Positions 1-6,345 of a DNA stretch of 14,711 nucleotides are shown piece by piece. Under the pieces are notes generated by a model, which was not told the origin of the DNA, searched no databases, and worked only from the letters and a program-made list of their open reading frames with translations. The position numbers were made by a program, and so were the translations under genes. Position 1 is the first letter of the stretch, and every line of letters begins with the position of its first letter. This stretch comes from an uncultured Lachnospiraceae bacterium (GTDB lineage: Bacteria > Bacillota > Clostridia > Lachnospirales > Lachnospiraceae). The DNA lies in NCBI GenBank assembly GCA_946537585.1, contig CAMNFX010000010.1, forward strand, positions 1 through 14,711, in the 5' to 3' direction.

Positions 1-26
1 TAGAAAGCGCGTAGCTCATAGAAAAC

Positions 27-43
27 TGCCCATTTGTCGGGCA
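27..43 (-). terminator. weak hairpin downstream of the aminotransferase
   Basis: TGCCC at 27-31 and GGGCA at 39-43 form a 5-bp stem with a 7-nt loop. Read on the minus strand it is followed by GTTTTCT, so it could end the aminotransferase transcript about 78 bases past the stop. The stem is short and the U-run is interrupted, so this is tentative. The rest of 1-120 shows no gene. Confidence 0.3.
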
Positions 44-120
44 ACTCATTATATATGTCTGTGCGGCACAGCATTCCGCATAAAAGCATTTCCCGCTGTG
101 CAGTTCATCCGGTCAATGCT

Positions 121-1326
121 TTATCGGTTCATTTCACCGTACTCCTTTGCAGCCTGACAGAAGCGCCTGCAGCCTTCCTCAATCTCCGGGACCGTATGCG
201 GGGTAAATGCCATGCGGAAGCCTCCGTGCGGCTTTTCATCCGCGGCAAAGGAAGAAGAAGGTGAAAAACCGACCTTGTGCTGATAGCAAAGCTGCTGGAA
301 CTGCTCTTCATCTATATACGGGGGAGCGACGACATAGAGGAAAAGGCCTCCCTTTGCGTCATAGACCTTCCAGCCTTCCGGAAGTCCTTCCTCAAGGCCC
401 TTTCTTGCTGCATGCCACTTTTCTCCGCTGATCCGGCAGATGTTTCTGATATTGCCCTCAAAGTCGTGATCCCTGAGAAAGTCGCGGCAGATCAGCTGAT
501 TAAAGCAGGGCGTGTTGGAGTCGGAAAGACCCTTGCAGTTTGCCGCCTTCGCAATGATCTCCGGCCTGGCAGCCATGAAACCGACCCTTAAGCCCGCAGC
601 GATCGTTTTGCTGAAGGTGCCTAAATACACGACACGGTTTTCCGTATCCATGCTCTTGATGGTCGGAATATCCTCTCCCTCGTATCTTAAGTCTCCATAG
701 GGGTCATCCTCGACAATGATCTTGTCATAGCGGCAGGCAAGCTCATAGACAGCCTTCCGTTTTTCAAGTGAGGTCGTGATTCCGGTCGGGTTGCTGAAGT
801 TCGGGATCAGGTAGATAAAGCTGATCCGGTCCGTTGATCTGATCGCTTCCTCGAGCGCCTTTACATCAATGCCGTCCTCTTCCTGCCGGACGCCTACCGT
901 ATGTCCTCCGAAGTTCCGGATCGTATCCAGCATACCCTGGTAGGTGATCTCCTCCGTGATCACGGCATCCCCTTCATTGGTGAACATCTGGGGAACGACC
1001 ATCAGTCCCTGCTGGCCGCCGGTCATCACAAGGATCTCGTTGTTTTCCGGATCCATGCCTTTTTTCTCAACCATGCGCTTTTTGATCAGCTCGCGAAACT
1101 GGGGATCTCCAAGCGTTGCGGTATAAGAAAACATGTACTTCGGTTCTTCCGCCAGGAGGCGCTCCGAGATCTCACGGATCGTATCGATCGGGCAGGCCTC
1201 TATGGAGGGGTTTCCTTCACCAAAGGCAAGAAATTCCGGGTCCTCCTTCTGAAGGAAGTCGATCACACGGATGATGGGCTGCTTGCTTTTTGCTGCTCTG
1301 CCGGCAAATCTGATAGTTACGCTCAT
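121..1326 (-). CDS. PLP-dependent class I/II aminotransferase (MocR-like catalytic domain only)
   Basis: Predicted fold-type I aminotransferase of 401 aa that would transfer an amino group between an amino acid and a 2-oxo acid in the cytoplasm. Visible motifs are YMFSYTATLGDPQFRELI (about residues 64-81), the substrate/PLP region PNFSNPTG (175-182), EDDPYGDLRY (206-215) with the Asp that contacts the pyridine nitrogen, and GTFSKTIAAGLRVGF (236-250) with the presumed Schiff-base lysine K240. It resembles the catalytic half of MocR/PdxR regulators and 2-aminoadipate or aromatic aminotransferases, but there is no N-terminal winged helix, so it is a free enzyme. The substrate cannot be told from sequence. 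The ATG follows GGAG at an 11-nt spacing. It appears monocistronic; the next gene upstream is on the same strand about 110 bp away. Confidence 0.9.
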   Translation of the reverse strand: MSVTIRFAGRAAKSKQPIIRVIDFLQKEDPEFLAFGEGNPSIEACPIDTIREISERLLAEEPKYMFSYTATLGDPQFRELIKKRMVEKKGMDPENNEILVMTGGQQGLMVVPQMFTNEGDAVITEEITYQGMLDTIRNFGGHTVGVRQEEDGIDVKALEEAIRSTDRISFIYLIPNFSNPTGITTSLEKRKAVYELACRYDKIIVEDDPYGDLRYEGEDIPTIKSMDTENRVVYLGTFSKTIAAGLRVGFMAARPEIIAKAANCKGLSDSNTPCFNQLICRDFLRDHDFEGNIRNICRISGEKWHAARKGLEEGLPEGWKVYDAKGGLFLYVVAPPYIDEEQFQQLCYQHKVGFSPSSSFAADEKPHGGFRMAFTPHTVPEIEEGCRRFCQAAKEYGEMNR

Positions 1327-1374
1327 ATAAACTGTTTCTCCATATCATTCAATCCTGAAGGCTCAATATATTTT

Positions 1375-1432
1375 TGACGTAAGAGCCAAAACCTTTTGAC
1401 TTCAACATCATAATACGTCATATTCCGTGACG
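1375..1432. promoter_or_regulatory. repeated TGACG half-sites upstream of the aminotransferase
   Basis: TGACGTA at 1375-1381 is repeated inverted as TACGTCA at 1414-1420 (32 bp between them), and a further TGACG follows at 1428-1432. The last two form the small dyad CGTCA-N7-TGACG. They lie in the 112-bp gap between the lipoprotein stop and the aminotransferase start, where the aminotransferase promoter must be. No convincing -35/-10 pair was found. The operator role is inference. Confidence 0.35.
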
Positions 1433-1438
1433 CAAGAT

Positions 1439-2419
1439 TCATTTTCCGTATCCCGGTCCGGGACTGGCGCATTCATAGCAGAACCTGCCCGTGTTCCCTT
1501 TTGCACCGCATGCGGGACAGGTCCAGCTTCCGTCTTCAGCTATTTCATATGAATTTCCGGAAGGCATCTGTGCATTATTTTCTGTCGCAGGGGGCATCAT
1601 GCCAATTGTATTGGAAATGTTTTTCGCATACGGATTCGGCTCTGTTTTTGACTCGATCAGACGTGCCGGATCTCCGCAGCCCGCTTTCATGAGATCTCTG
1701 ATTTCAAGAAGCACATCGCCTCCGCCCTGCTGTTTTGCTGCTTCAAGGCTGATCATATACTGTGCGGCCTTCCACCCGCCATAAGGCGTATCGTCAAAAA
1801 CAAGCGTAAGGCCTGCGCTCTCGGAATAGTCAAATACCTGCAGCTTCTTTTCCTGATCGACCTTAAGATATGACCAGGCGGCCAGGTTTTCTCTCTTTAT
1901 GATCTCTCTGATCCCTTCCAGGATATCCTCATCTGCCAGGTATGCGTGTGTAACGATCGGCTCATAGACAGGCATACTCACCTCGGTCAGGATGTATCTG
2001 CCGTTTTCTTTCATGAGGGACAGGGAATACTGTGATATGGAACCCATCATCATGCCTGAGGAGGAGCTGTACCATCTCACTCCCTGAAGCTCGCCGTGCT
2101 CTTCTATTTTTGCGCGCACTTCTGCAAGTGTCGGAATATGTCCGTCTCCCGGCCATTTCTCGATCGCCTTGAATTGAAACCCGGTCCGTGGCGCACCGCA
2201 GTTTTCGCAGAATTGTGCAGAGGTATTCTCCGCACCGCACTCTATGCATGTCCATTTTTCCGTTCCGGCATTGCTTTCTGTCATTTCTTTCTCCTCATCC
2301 TCTATCGGTGCAGTGATGCGGTTCGGTTTTGTTTCCACAGGCGGGATCGGTTTCGAACAGGCTGAAAAAAGGGCCGAGCATAGTCCTGCTGCAAGAAGAT
2401 ACAGCCTCATCCGTTTCAT
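1439..2419 (-). CDS. lipoprotein with N- and C-terminal zinc ribbons
   Basis: Unrecognised 326-aa protein, probably anchored outside the membrane. The N-terminus has a basic start, a hydrophobic stretch and FSAC with the presumed lipidated Cys21. Two four-cysteine zinc ribbons of identical spacing (C-x2-C-x9-C-x2-C) bracket the protein: C58/C61/C71/C74 and C301/C304/C314/C317, each preceded by Trp-Thr. The roughly 220 residues between them contain no motif that I know. Zinc ribbons are common at one end of Firmicute membrane proteins, but one at each end of a lipoprotein is less usual. The start codon lies 3 nt after the stop of the upstream flavoprotein gene, so the two are almost certainly co-transcribed and perhaps translationally coupled. 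Function unknown. Confidence 0.8.
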   Translation of the reverse strand: MKRMRLYLLAAGLCSALFSACSKPIPPVETKPNRITAPIEDEEKEMTESNAGTEKWTCIECGAENTSAQFCENCGAPRTGFQFKAIEKWPGDGHIPTLAEVRAKIEEHGELQGVRWYSSSSGMMMGSISQYSLSLMKENGRYILTEVSMPVYEPIVTHAYLADEDILEGIREIIKRENLAAWSYLKVDQEKKLQVFDYSESAGLTLVFDDTPYGGWKAAQYMISLEAAKQQGGGDVLLEIRDLMKAGCGDPARLIESKTEPNPYAKNISNTIGMMPPATENNAQMPSGNSYEIAEDGSWTCPACGAKGNTGRFCYECASPGPGYGK

Positions 2420-2422
2420 CGT

Positions 2423-3046
2423 TTACTTACCGTCCGGGAAGCTGGTGAAGGCATCACCCTCAACAGGCGGCAGCCCGAAACGCTCCTTTTCTGCAGTAAT
2501 GGCACGGATCATAAACGCCATGTTTCTCGCAAGGTTCCGCATCGTCTGAAGACCTTCAAGGTCTTTTTTCACATCCTCAGCCGTAAAGCCATGGACTTGG
2601 TTCCAGTAAGTGCTGGAAACGACCGGCATGCCGCTGATGGTAAAATACTTGTTCAGTACGTCAAAGGATGCCGTATTTCCTCCCCTTCTGCAGGAAACGA
2701 CGGCAGCTCCCACTTTCATGTGCTTGGAGAACTGTGTGCTGTAGAACAGCCTGTCGAGGAAGGAAAGGATCGTACCGTTCGGCGATCCGTAATAAACAGG
2801 GCTTCCGATGACAAGACCGTCCGCCTGTTCAAATTTCACTGCCGCGTCATTGACCAGGTCATCCACGACACAGCCTTTCCCGCGCTCGCAGTACCCGCAG
2901 GCCGTACAGCCCCGGATCTCCCGGCATCCGACCTGGAGGAGCTCTGTTTCGATCCCTTCTTTGTTCAGGGTACGGATCACTTCATCCAGCGCCGCGGCGG
3001 TGCATCCGTTTTTATGAGGGCTTCCGTTTAATACAAGTACCTTCAT
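2423..3046 (-). CDS. NAD(P)H-dependent FMN reductase / iron-sulfur flavoprotein-like (flavodoxin fold)
   Basis: 207-aa flavodoxin-fold oxidoreductase. MKVLVLNGSPHKNGCT (1-16) is the first strand and FMN phosphate loop, and GLVIGSPVYYGSPNGTILSFLDR is the second flavin-contacting segment of this family. Between them is a compact cysteine set C47-x2-C50-x2-C53-x5-C59, the arrangement described for archaeal iron-sulfur flavoprotein (Isf), so a 4Fe-4S cluster next to the FMN is plausible. Many Firmicute paralogues with this motif are annotated only as flavodoxin family. The likely role is electron transfer or reduction of quinones or other small acceptors. The start is preceded by AAGGAGG at good spacing. 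It is the first gene of an operon with the downstream lipoprotein, with only 3 nt between them. Confidence 0.85.
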   Translation of the reverse strand: MKVLVLNGSPHKNGCTAAALDEVIRTLNKEGIETELLQVGCREIRGCTACGYCERGKGCVVDDLVNDAAVKFEQADGLVIGSPVYYGSPNGTILSFLDRLFYSTQFSKHMKVGAAVVSCRRGGNTASFDVLNKYFTISGMPVVSSTYWNQVHGFTAEDVKKDLEGLQTMRNLARNMAFMIRAITAEKERFGLPPVEGDAFTSFPDGK

Positions 3047-3107
3047 CTCGATCCTCCTTAAATACTATTCTCCTTCTATTTTAACACATGCGTAATAAAC
3101 ATGGAAC

Positions 3108-3140
3108 AAAAGAAAAGGGCCGCCGCTTTGTGCGACACCC
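3108..3140 (-). terminator. intrinsic terminator after the nitroreductase remnant
   Basis: On the minus strand GGGTGTCGC (3140-3132), a loop ACAAA and GCGGCGGCCC (3126-3117) form a GC-rich stem with one bulge and two G-U pairs, followed by TTTTCTTTTG. It lies just past the restored stop of the nitroreductase remnant and upstream of the flavoprotein operon. Confidence 0.65.
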
Positions 3141-3148
3141 CCTTTACA

Positions 3149-3450
3149 TCACATAGTCTGCGTAAACTCTTCGAGGCTCTTTCTCTTATCGTGCCAGCCT
3201 TAGATCGGCGCCGCCTTCTTTGAAGGATAGCCGCAAAGCAGCAGACATACGACTTCATAGTGCCGGGAAGTCCGAACGCCCGGGCGACCTCATCCTTATC
3301 AAAGCCTCTGACCCAGCAGGTGCCGGGCCCTTCGTCACAGGCAGTCATCATCATATGTGTGGCAGCGATTGCTGCGTCCACCTGTCCAGAGTTGTGTCCG
3401 TCCCTGCCACGCCACTCTGCATCCATCCCCTTATGCTTCTTCTTATCCTT
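3149..3450 (-). pseudogene. C-terminal remnant of a nitroreductase-family gene
   Basis: The minus strand encodes a recognisable nitroreductase C-terminal half: GQVDAAIAATHMMMTACDEG, then GTCWVRGFDKDEVARAFGLP. After that the reading frame breaks. In another frame the sequence continues VVCLLLCGYPSKKAAPI, then a stop, then GWHDKRKSLEEFTQTM and a final TGA at 3149-3151, which is the usual family ending. So there is one frameshift near 3255-3265 and one in-frame stop near 3200. The N-terminal half (roughly 90 residues including the first FMN-binding segment) is absent: upstream of about 3450 the homology ends and the phased repeat array begins. No ribosome site or start codon suits the remaining open frame. 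It is a decayed gene; the original enzyme would have been an FMN-dependent NAD(P)H oxidoreductase. Confidence 0.85.
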
Positions 3451-3506
3451 GATTAGTTATAATCGAGACATTTCTGAGCATTGACAGCAAGTCAAAAACT
3501 CTGCTT

Positions 3507-3841
3507 TTATCCCGTATGCAGTCTCGGCTGGCATTTTCAGGATAAAAAATAAGCCTTTTCAACGTCTCAAAACACGGTTTTTATCCAATAACGAACACGT
3601 GGAGTTAATACAGGATAAAATTCAATATAAGAAAAGCGTTTCAGCGCGGCTTTTTTATCCGCAAACGCACAGTCAAAAGCGTCTTCGGATAAACATCATC
3701 GATAGAGCAGCCAGATAAAGCTTGGAAATTATCCCTGTCAATGGTGACGATGACATTTTCAGGATAGAAAACAGAAAATAACACAGCAGTTGGACAATGC
3801 ACATTATCCGTATAATGAATTATTAGAGCAATCCGGGATAA
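3507..3841. repeat. phased array of alternating TTATCC / GGATAA half-sites
   Basis: Ten hexamers alternate in orientation: TTATCC at 3507, 3581, 3655, 3729 and 3804; GGATAA at 3540, 3613, 3687 and 3836; and GGATAG at 3762. Start-to-start steps are 33, 41, 32, 42, 32, 42, 33, 42 and 32 bp, so the unit TTATCC-N26/27-GGATAA repeats five times with a period of about 74 bp. Steps of about 32 and 42 bp are close to three and four helical turns, which would put all sites on one face of the DNA. The first two units extend the match to TTTTATCC/GGATAAAA. Sequence between the hexamers is not conserved, unlike CRISPR repeats or iterons. The stretch is AT-richer than its neighbours. It fills most of the 480-bp gene-free gap 3457-3936. 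Nothing else was seen in 3457-3506 except an out-of-phase TTATCC at 3443. Confidence 0.85.
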
Positions 3842-3866
3842 ATCGACGAAAGACAAAGTATGAATG

Positions 3867-3911
3867 TCATCATTTACTTCAATATGCTATACTATGCAGT
3901 GGAAATGATGA
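3867..3911. promoter_or_regulatory. 9-bp dyad enclosing the pyk promoter
   Basis: TCATCATTT at 3867-3875 is the exact inverse of AAATGATGA at 3903-3911, with 27 bp between. The centre of symmetry (3889) falls on the extended -10 element. A likely operator or 5' hairpin; the role is inference. Confidence 0.5.
3885..3893 (+). promoter_or_regulatory. extended -10 promoter of the pyruvate-kinase-like gene
   Basis: TG-C-TATACT is an extended -10 element. The hexamer 17 bp upstream (3865-3870, TGTCAT) is a poor -35, as is common for extended -10 promoters. Transcription would start near 3900, about 37 nt before the ATG. Confidence 0.55.
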
Positions 3912-3936
3912 AAAGTAGAACCCAAGGAGGATTCTC

Positions 3937-4992
3937 ATGAATATATACGGTACACTGGGGCCTAAGTGTAAGGATGAGGAAACGCTTAAGGCTATGTTTA
4001 ATGCCGGCATGACCGGCATGCGCCTGAATCTGTCTCATGTCACGCTGCATGATGCAGCAAAAGAGATCGAGACGTTTCACAGAGCAGCGGAAAGTTCGGG
4101 AATTGCTGCAGATCTTCTGATCGATATGCAGGGACCGGAGCTTCGAATCAGAAAACCCGGAACGATACTGATCCTGAAAGATCACGATACCATCGTACTG
4201 GATCCCTCGGAAGACGGCCCGGATACTGCGGCTGGTGAGAGGGCGGACAGCCTTATCTGCGTGCATGTGCCTGAGATCATAAGAGAATCTCTTCTTCCCG
4301 GTCAGGAGGTTCTGATCGATGACGGAAAGATCAGCTGCCGCGTAATAAGCGACGCCCCGGATTCCGAAAAGGGAAGAGGCCGGGTCTATGCCGAGGTTCT
4401 TCGCGGAGGGATCTTAAAGGACAAAAAGAGTATAGCCCTTCCCGGTGCGGATGTCTGGCCGCCGACTCTTACGAAGACAGACCTTATCAATATCAGTGCG
4501 GCAAGAGAATATGGAGTGACCGGACTGATGCAGCCTTTTGTTCGGAATGCGGAAGATCTAAAGACCGTTCGCGCTGCTTTGAACGCGGCCGGGGCAGGAT
4601 GTATCCGTATCCTTGCAAAGATCGAGAACCGGACAGGGCTTTCTCACATTGAGACCCTCCTTCCGTATGCGGATGAATTTGTGATCGCAAGAGGCGATCT
4701 CGGAAACAGCATGCCTTTATGGGAGCTTCCTGCAGCGCAGAAGAGGCTGGCACGCACGGTGAAGAAGGGCGGGAAGCAGCTGATGATCGTGACCCAGATG
4801 CTTGCTTCCATGGAGCATTCCCGGGTGCCGACCAGGGCCGAAGTGTGCGATATCTTCAATGCGGTCCTCGACGGGGCGGATTCTGTCATGGTGACCGGAG
4901 AGACCGCTGCCGGAGACTATCCCGCGGATGTGATCCGGTATCTTGCAAATACCGCGCATGAAGCAGAAAAATTTCTACTTGAAGGAATTTAA
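3937..4992 (+). CDS. short pyruvate-kinase-like protein lacking the C-terminal domain
   Basis: 351-aa member of the pyruvate kinase family (phosphoenolpyruvate + ADP to pyruvate + ATP in the canonical enzyme). Visible are GTLGP (5-9), R29-L-N31-L-S33-H, DMQGPELR (63-70), a B domain of about 100 residues, AKIEN with the catalytic Lys228 and metal ligand Glu230, ARGDLG with Asp254, VTQMLASM with Thr286 and VTGETAAGDYP. Full enzymes have about 470-585 residues; this one stops at the end of the barrel and lacks the C-terminal allosteric domain. The stop is genuine: a tRNA promoter follows within 10 bp. Family residues are changed: DTKGPE is DMQGPE, so the potassium-liganding Thr is Met, and ASF(I/V)RK is QPFVRN. 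It may be a divergent enzyme or a regulatory paralogue. AAGGAGG supports the start. Confidence 0.8.
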   Translation: MNIYGTLGPKCKDEETLKAMFNAGMTGMRLNLSHVTLHDAAKEIETFHRAAESSGIAADLLIDMQGPELRIRKPGTILILKDHDTIVLDPSEDGPDTAAGERADSLICVHVPEIIRESLLPGQEVLIDDGKISCRVISDAPDSEKGRGRVYAEVLRGGILKDKKSIALPGADVWPPTLTKTDLINISAAREYGVTGLMQPFVRNAEDLKTVRAALNAAGAGCIRILAKIENRTGLSHIETLLPYADEFVIARGDLGNSMPLWELPAAQKRLARTVKKGGKQLMIVTQMLASMEHSRVPTRAEVCDIFNAVLDGADSVMVTGETAAGDYPADVIRYLANTAHEAEKFLLEGI

Positions 4993-5001
4993 AATTAGTA
5001 C

Positions 5002-5030
5002 TTGCAATCTGAAAATTCATGTGGTAATAT
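5002..5030 (+). promoter_or_regulatory. promoter of the tRNA-Leu pair
   Basis: TTGCAA (5002-5007), a 17-bp spacer and TAATAT (5025-5030), with TG one base before the -10. Transcription would start about 5037, a few bases before the first tRNA. Confidence 0.75.
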
Positions 5031-5040
5031 AGTCATCGCT

Positions 5041-5124
5041 GCGGAGATGTCGGAATTGGCAGACGAGCAAGACTAAGGATCTTGTGCCCGTTAGGGCGTG
5101 TGGGTTCAAGTCCCATTCTCCGCA
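5041..5124 (+). tRNA. tRNA-Leu (anticodon AAG)
   Basis: 84-nt class II tRNA with acceptor arms GCGGAGA and TCTCCGC and discriminator A. The anticodon stem CAAGA/TCTTG encloses the loop CTAAGGA, giving anticodon AAG (codons CUU/CUC, A34 probably read as inosine). A long variable arm and GGTTCAAGTCC in the T arm are present. CCA is not encoded; T-run sequence follows directly. Confidence 0.93.
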
Positions 5125-5132
5125 TTTTTTTC

Positions 5133-5215
5133 GCAGAGATGGCGGAATGGCAGACGCGCACGGTTCAGGTCCGTGTGGTAGCAATACCATGAGGGTTCAA
5201 GTCCCTTTCTCTGCA
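5133..5215 (+). tRNA. tRNA-Leu (anticodon CAG)
   Basis: 83-nt class II tRNA with acceptor arms GCAGAGA and TCTCTGC and discriminator A. The anticodon stem CACGG/CCGTG encloses TTCAGGT, giving anticodon CAG for codon CUG. It has a long variable arm and GGTTCAAGTCC in the T arm. It begins 8 nt after the first tRNA-Leu, clearly the same transcript. CCA is not encoded. Confidence 0.93.
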
Positions 5216-5225
5216 CTTTGAAATC

Positions 5226-5253
5226 GACACTGGTTATCCAGTGTCTTTTTTTT
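5226..5253 (+). terminator. intrinsic terminator of the tRNA-Leu transcript
   Basis: Perfect 8-bp stem GACACTGG (5226-5233), loop TTAT, CCAGTGTC (5238-5245), then eight T. Confidence 0.93.
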
Positions 5254-5363
5254 CTCTGAAAGGGCTTAGAATAAGGTTAAATAGAACATTCACCATCTGC
5301 ATCATCTCCTATTCTCTGTTGAACAATGAACCTGCTTGCATAACAGTTATCTTAAGCACAAAT

Positions 5364-5393
5364 AAAAAAGCCGCGGGACCTTAAGCCCCGCGG
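5364..5393 (-). terminator. intrinsic terminator of the yunC-like gene
   Basis: On the minus strand CCGCGGG (5393-5387) pairs with CCCGCGG (5377-5371) across a 9-nt loop, and CTTTTTTATT follows. It lies 26 bp past the stop of the DUF1805 gene. The stretch 5254-5363 between this and the tRNA terminator shows no feature. Confidence 0.88.
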
Positions 5394-5418
5394 TGGTCAA
5401 TCATGTTCTGTCTGTGAT

Positions 5419-5721
5419 TTATTTGTTCAGAACAGCCGCTGCCTCTGCACCGGTCATGCCTTCCTTAACGCCCAGAGCTGCTGCAGCCGGAGTCATTCCC
5501 TTGATCTGGTTGGAAAGAACTGCGTCAAAATCAGCGCCGCCGACAAGAACTGCTGCATCATTGAACTTCTCTGCAGCTGCCATGTTGAGGTAACCGCACA
5601 TAAGATAGCCCTTCTTGCAGTTGACTACGATCATGTTCGGATGACCCTCGCCGCCCGGTGCTGCGAGCATGAAGCCCTCTGCCTGAGTTCCGTTTACGTT
5701 AAGCTGTTCTACTGATAACAT
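5419..5721 (-). CDS. yunC: YunC family protein (DUF1805)
   Basis: 100-aa cytoplasmic protein matching the DUF1805/YunC family of Firmicutes in length and pattern. The segment MIVVNCKKGYLMCGYLNM (about 30-47) corresponds to the conserved GYxMCG strand. It is followed by a VGGADFDAVL-type segment and the C-terminal pattern AAALGVKEGMTGAEAAAVL. The biochemical function of the family is not established. AGGAGG precedes the ATG at normal spacing. It is monocistronic, with its own promoter at 5802-5829 and a strong terminator. The symbol rests on family resemblance only. Confidence 0.8.
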   Translation of the reverse strand: MLSVEQLNVNGTQAEGFMLAAPGGEGHPNMIVVNCKKGYLMCGYLNMAAAEKFNDAAVLVGGADFDAVLSNQIKGMTPAAAALGVKEGMTGAEAAAVLNK

Positions 5722-5801
5722 ATCAATGCCTCCTGAATTTCTTTAAAGTAAGTTATTAAAATTTTTAATGGATTCTCATACTTCCAATGAGATTTATCAA
5801 T

Positions 5802-5829
5802 ATTATAACTCTTTTCATGAAAATGTCAT
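5802..5829 (-). promoter_or_regulatory. promoter of the yunC-like gene
   Basis: Minus strand ATGACA (5829-5824), a 16-bp spacer and TATAAT (5807-5802). The -35 and early spacer read TGACATTTTC, the same as the yitT promoter. The start codon is about 80 nt from the -10. Confidence 0.75.
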
Positions 5830-5897
5830 CCGCAATCAATGCCTGGAGCAGAACAGATTGCATATAACGTCTTATAAAATGAAACAATACCTGCACG

Positions 5898-6299
5898 TCA
5901 GGAATTGTTTTCTTTATTGATGTACTCAGACTGCTTCAGTAAGGTCTCGGCGCCGGCATACTTTGACTGCTTCAGCATGGTCTCGGCGCTTCCGATCAGC
6001 CTGCCCTTATCGAGATCATCCAGGCTCTCAAACATCGTCATGAAATATTTCTCAAGCCGCCTGCTTTCGGTCCTGCCGTTTTCCAGCGCATCCGATGGTT
6101 CATCCCAGCCAAGAAGATACTGCGGTGTGGTGTGCAGGATCTGTGCCAGCTTCTCGATCTTTTCAAACGGTATGTTTTTGACAACGCCTGTCTCATACTT
6201 GTACAGGGACTGCTTTGAGACACCGAGCATCCCGGCCAGCTCGACCTGGGATAATCCGGCTGTCTTTCTTAACTTCCTGATCTTCTCTCCGACTTCCAT
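5898..6299 (-). CDS. Xre-family (Cro/CI HTH) transcriptional regulator
   Basis: 133-aa DNA-binding protein. The N-terminal helix-turn-helix covers about residues 4-64: GEKIRKLRKTAGLSQVELAG, then MLGVSKQSLYKYETG and IEKLAQILHTTPQYLLGW. The remaining 65 residues are helical and include FESLDDLDKGRLIGSAE. The C-terminus carries a duplicated 12-residue segment, AETMLKQSKYAG then AETLLKQSEYIN. The ATG at 6299 was chosen over an upstream in-frame ATG at 6344 because GGGAG lies 8 nt before it and homology to the HTH starts there. Targets are unknown; the inverted repeat about 50 bp upstream could be its own operator. Confidence 0.87.
   Translation of the reverse strand: MEVGEKIRKLRKTAGLSQVELAGMLGVSKQSLYKYETGVVKNIPFEKIEKLAQILHTTPQYLLGWDEPSDALENGRTESRRLEKYFMTMFESLDDLDKGRLIGSAETMLKQSKYAGAETLLKQSEYINKENNS
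5923..5994. repeat. 36-bp tandem duplication in the Xre gene tail
   Basis: Two adjacent 36-bp copies (5923-5958 and 5959-5994) encode the repeated xxAETxLKQSxY segment. They differ at several bases, so the duplication is in-frame and not very recent. Confidence 0.75.
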
Positions 6300-6345
6300 A
6301 ATAAACTCCCATGCGATAAACCGCACAAACACATATATAAGCATA

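Noticed and set aside
3076..3426. 116-codon minus-strand open frame as an intact gene
   Set aside because: It is the nitroreductase remnant plus out-of-frame sequence after the frameshift; the family ending lies in another frame.
3713..3718. AGATAA as an eleventh array site
   Set aside because: It is out of phase with the 32/42 rule and has a mismatch. The exact TTATCC at 3443 is also out of phase and lies in the pseudogene.
3507..3841. CRISPR array (period about 74 bp)
   Set aside because: Only 6-8 bp are conserved per site and they alternate in orientation. A CRISPR has identical direct repeats of 23-40 bp. No cas genes are present.
3507..3841. DnaA boxes / replication origin
   Set aside because: TTATCC matches the first six bases of the DnaA box, but none of the sites continues with ACA. 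No dnaA, dnaN or replication gene is near.
3641..3856. 71-codon minus-strand open frame within the array
   Set aside because: No ribosome site, no family resemblance, and it runs through the repeat hexamers.
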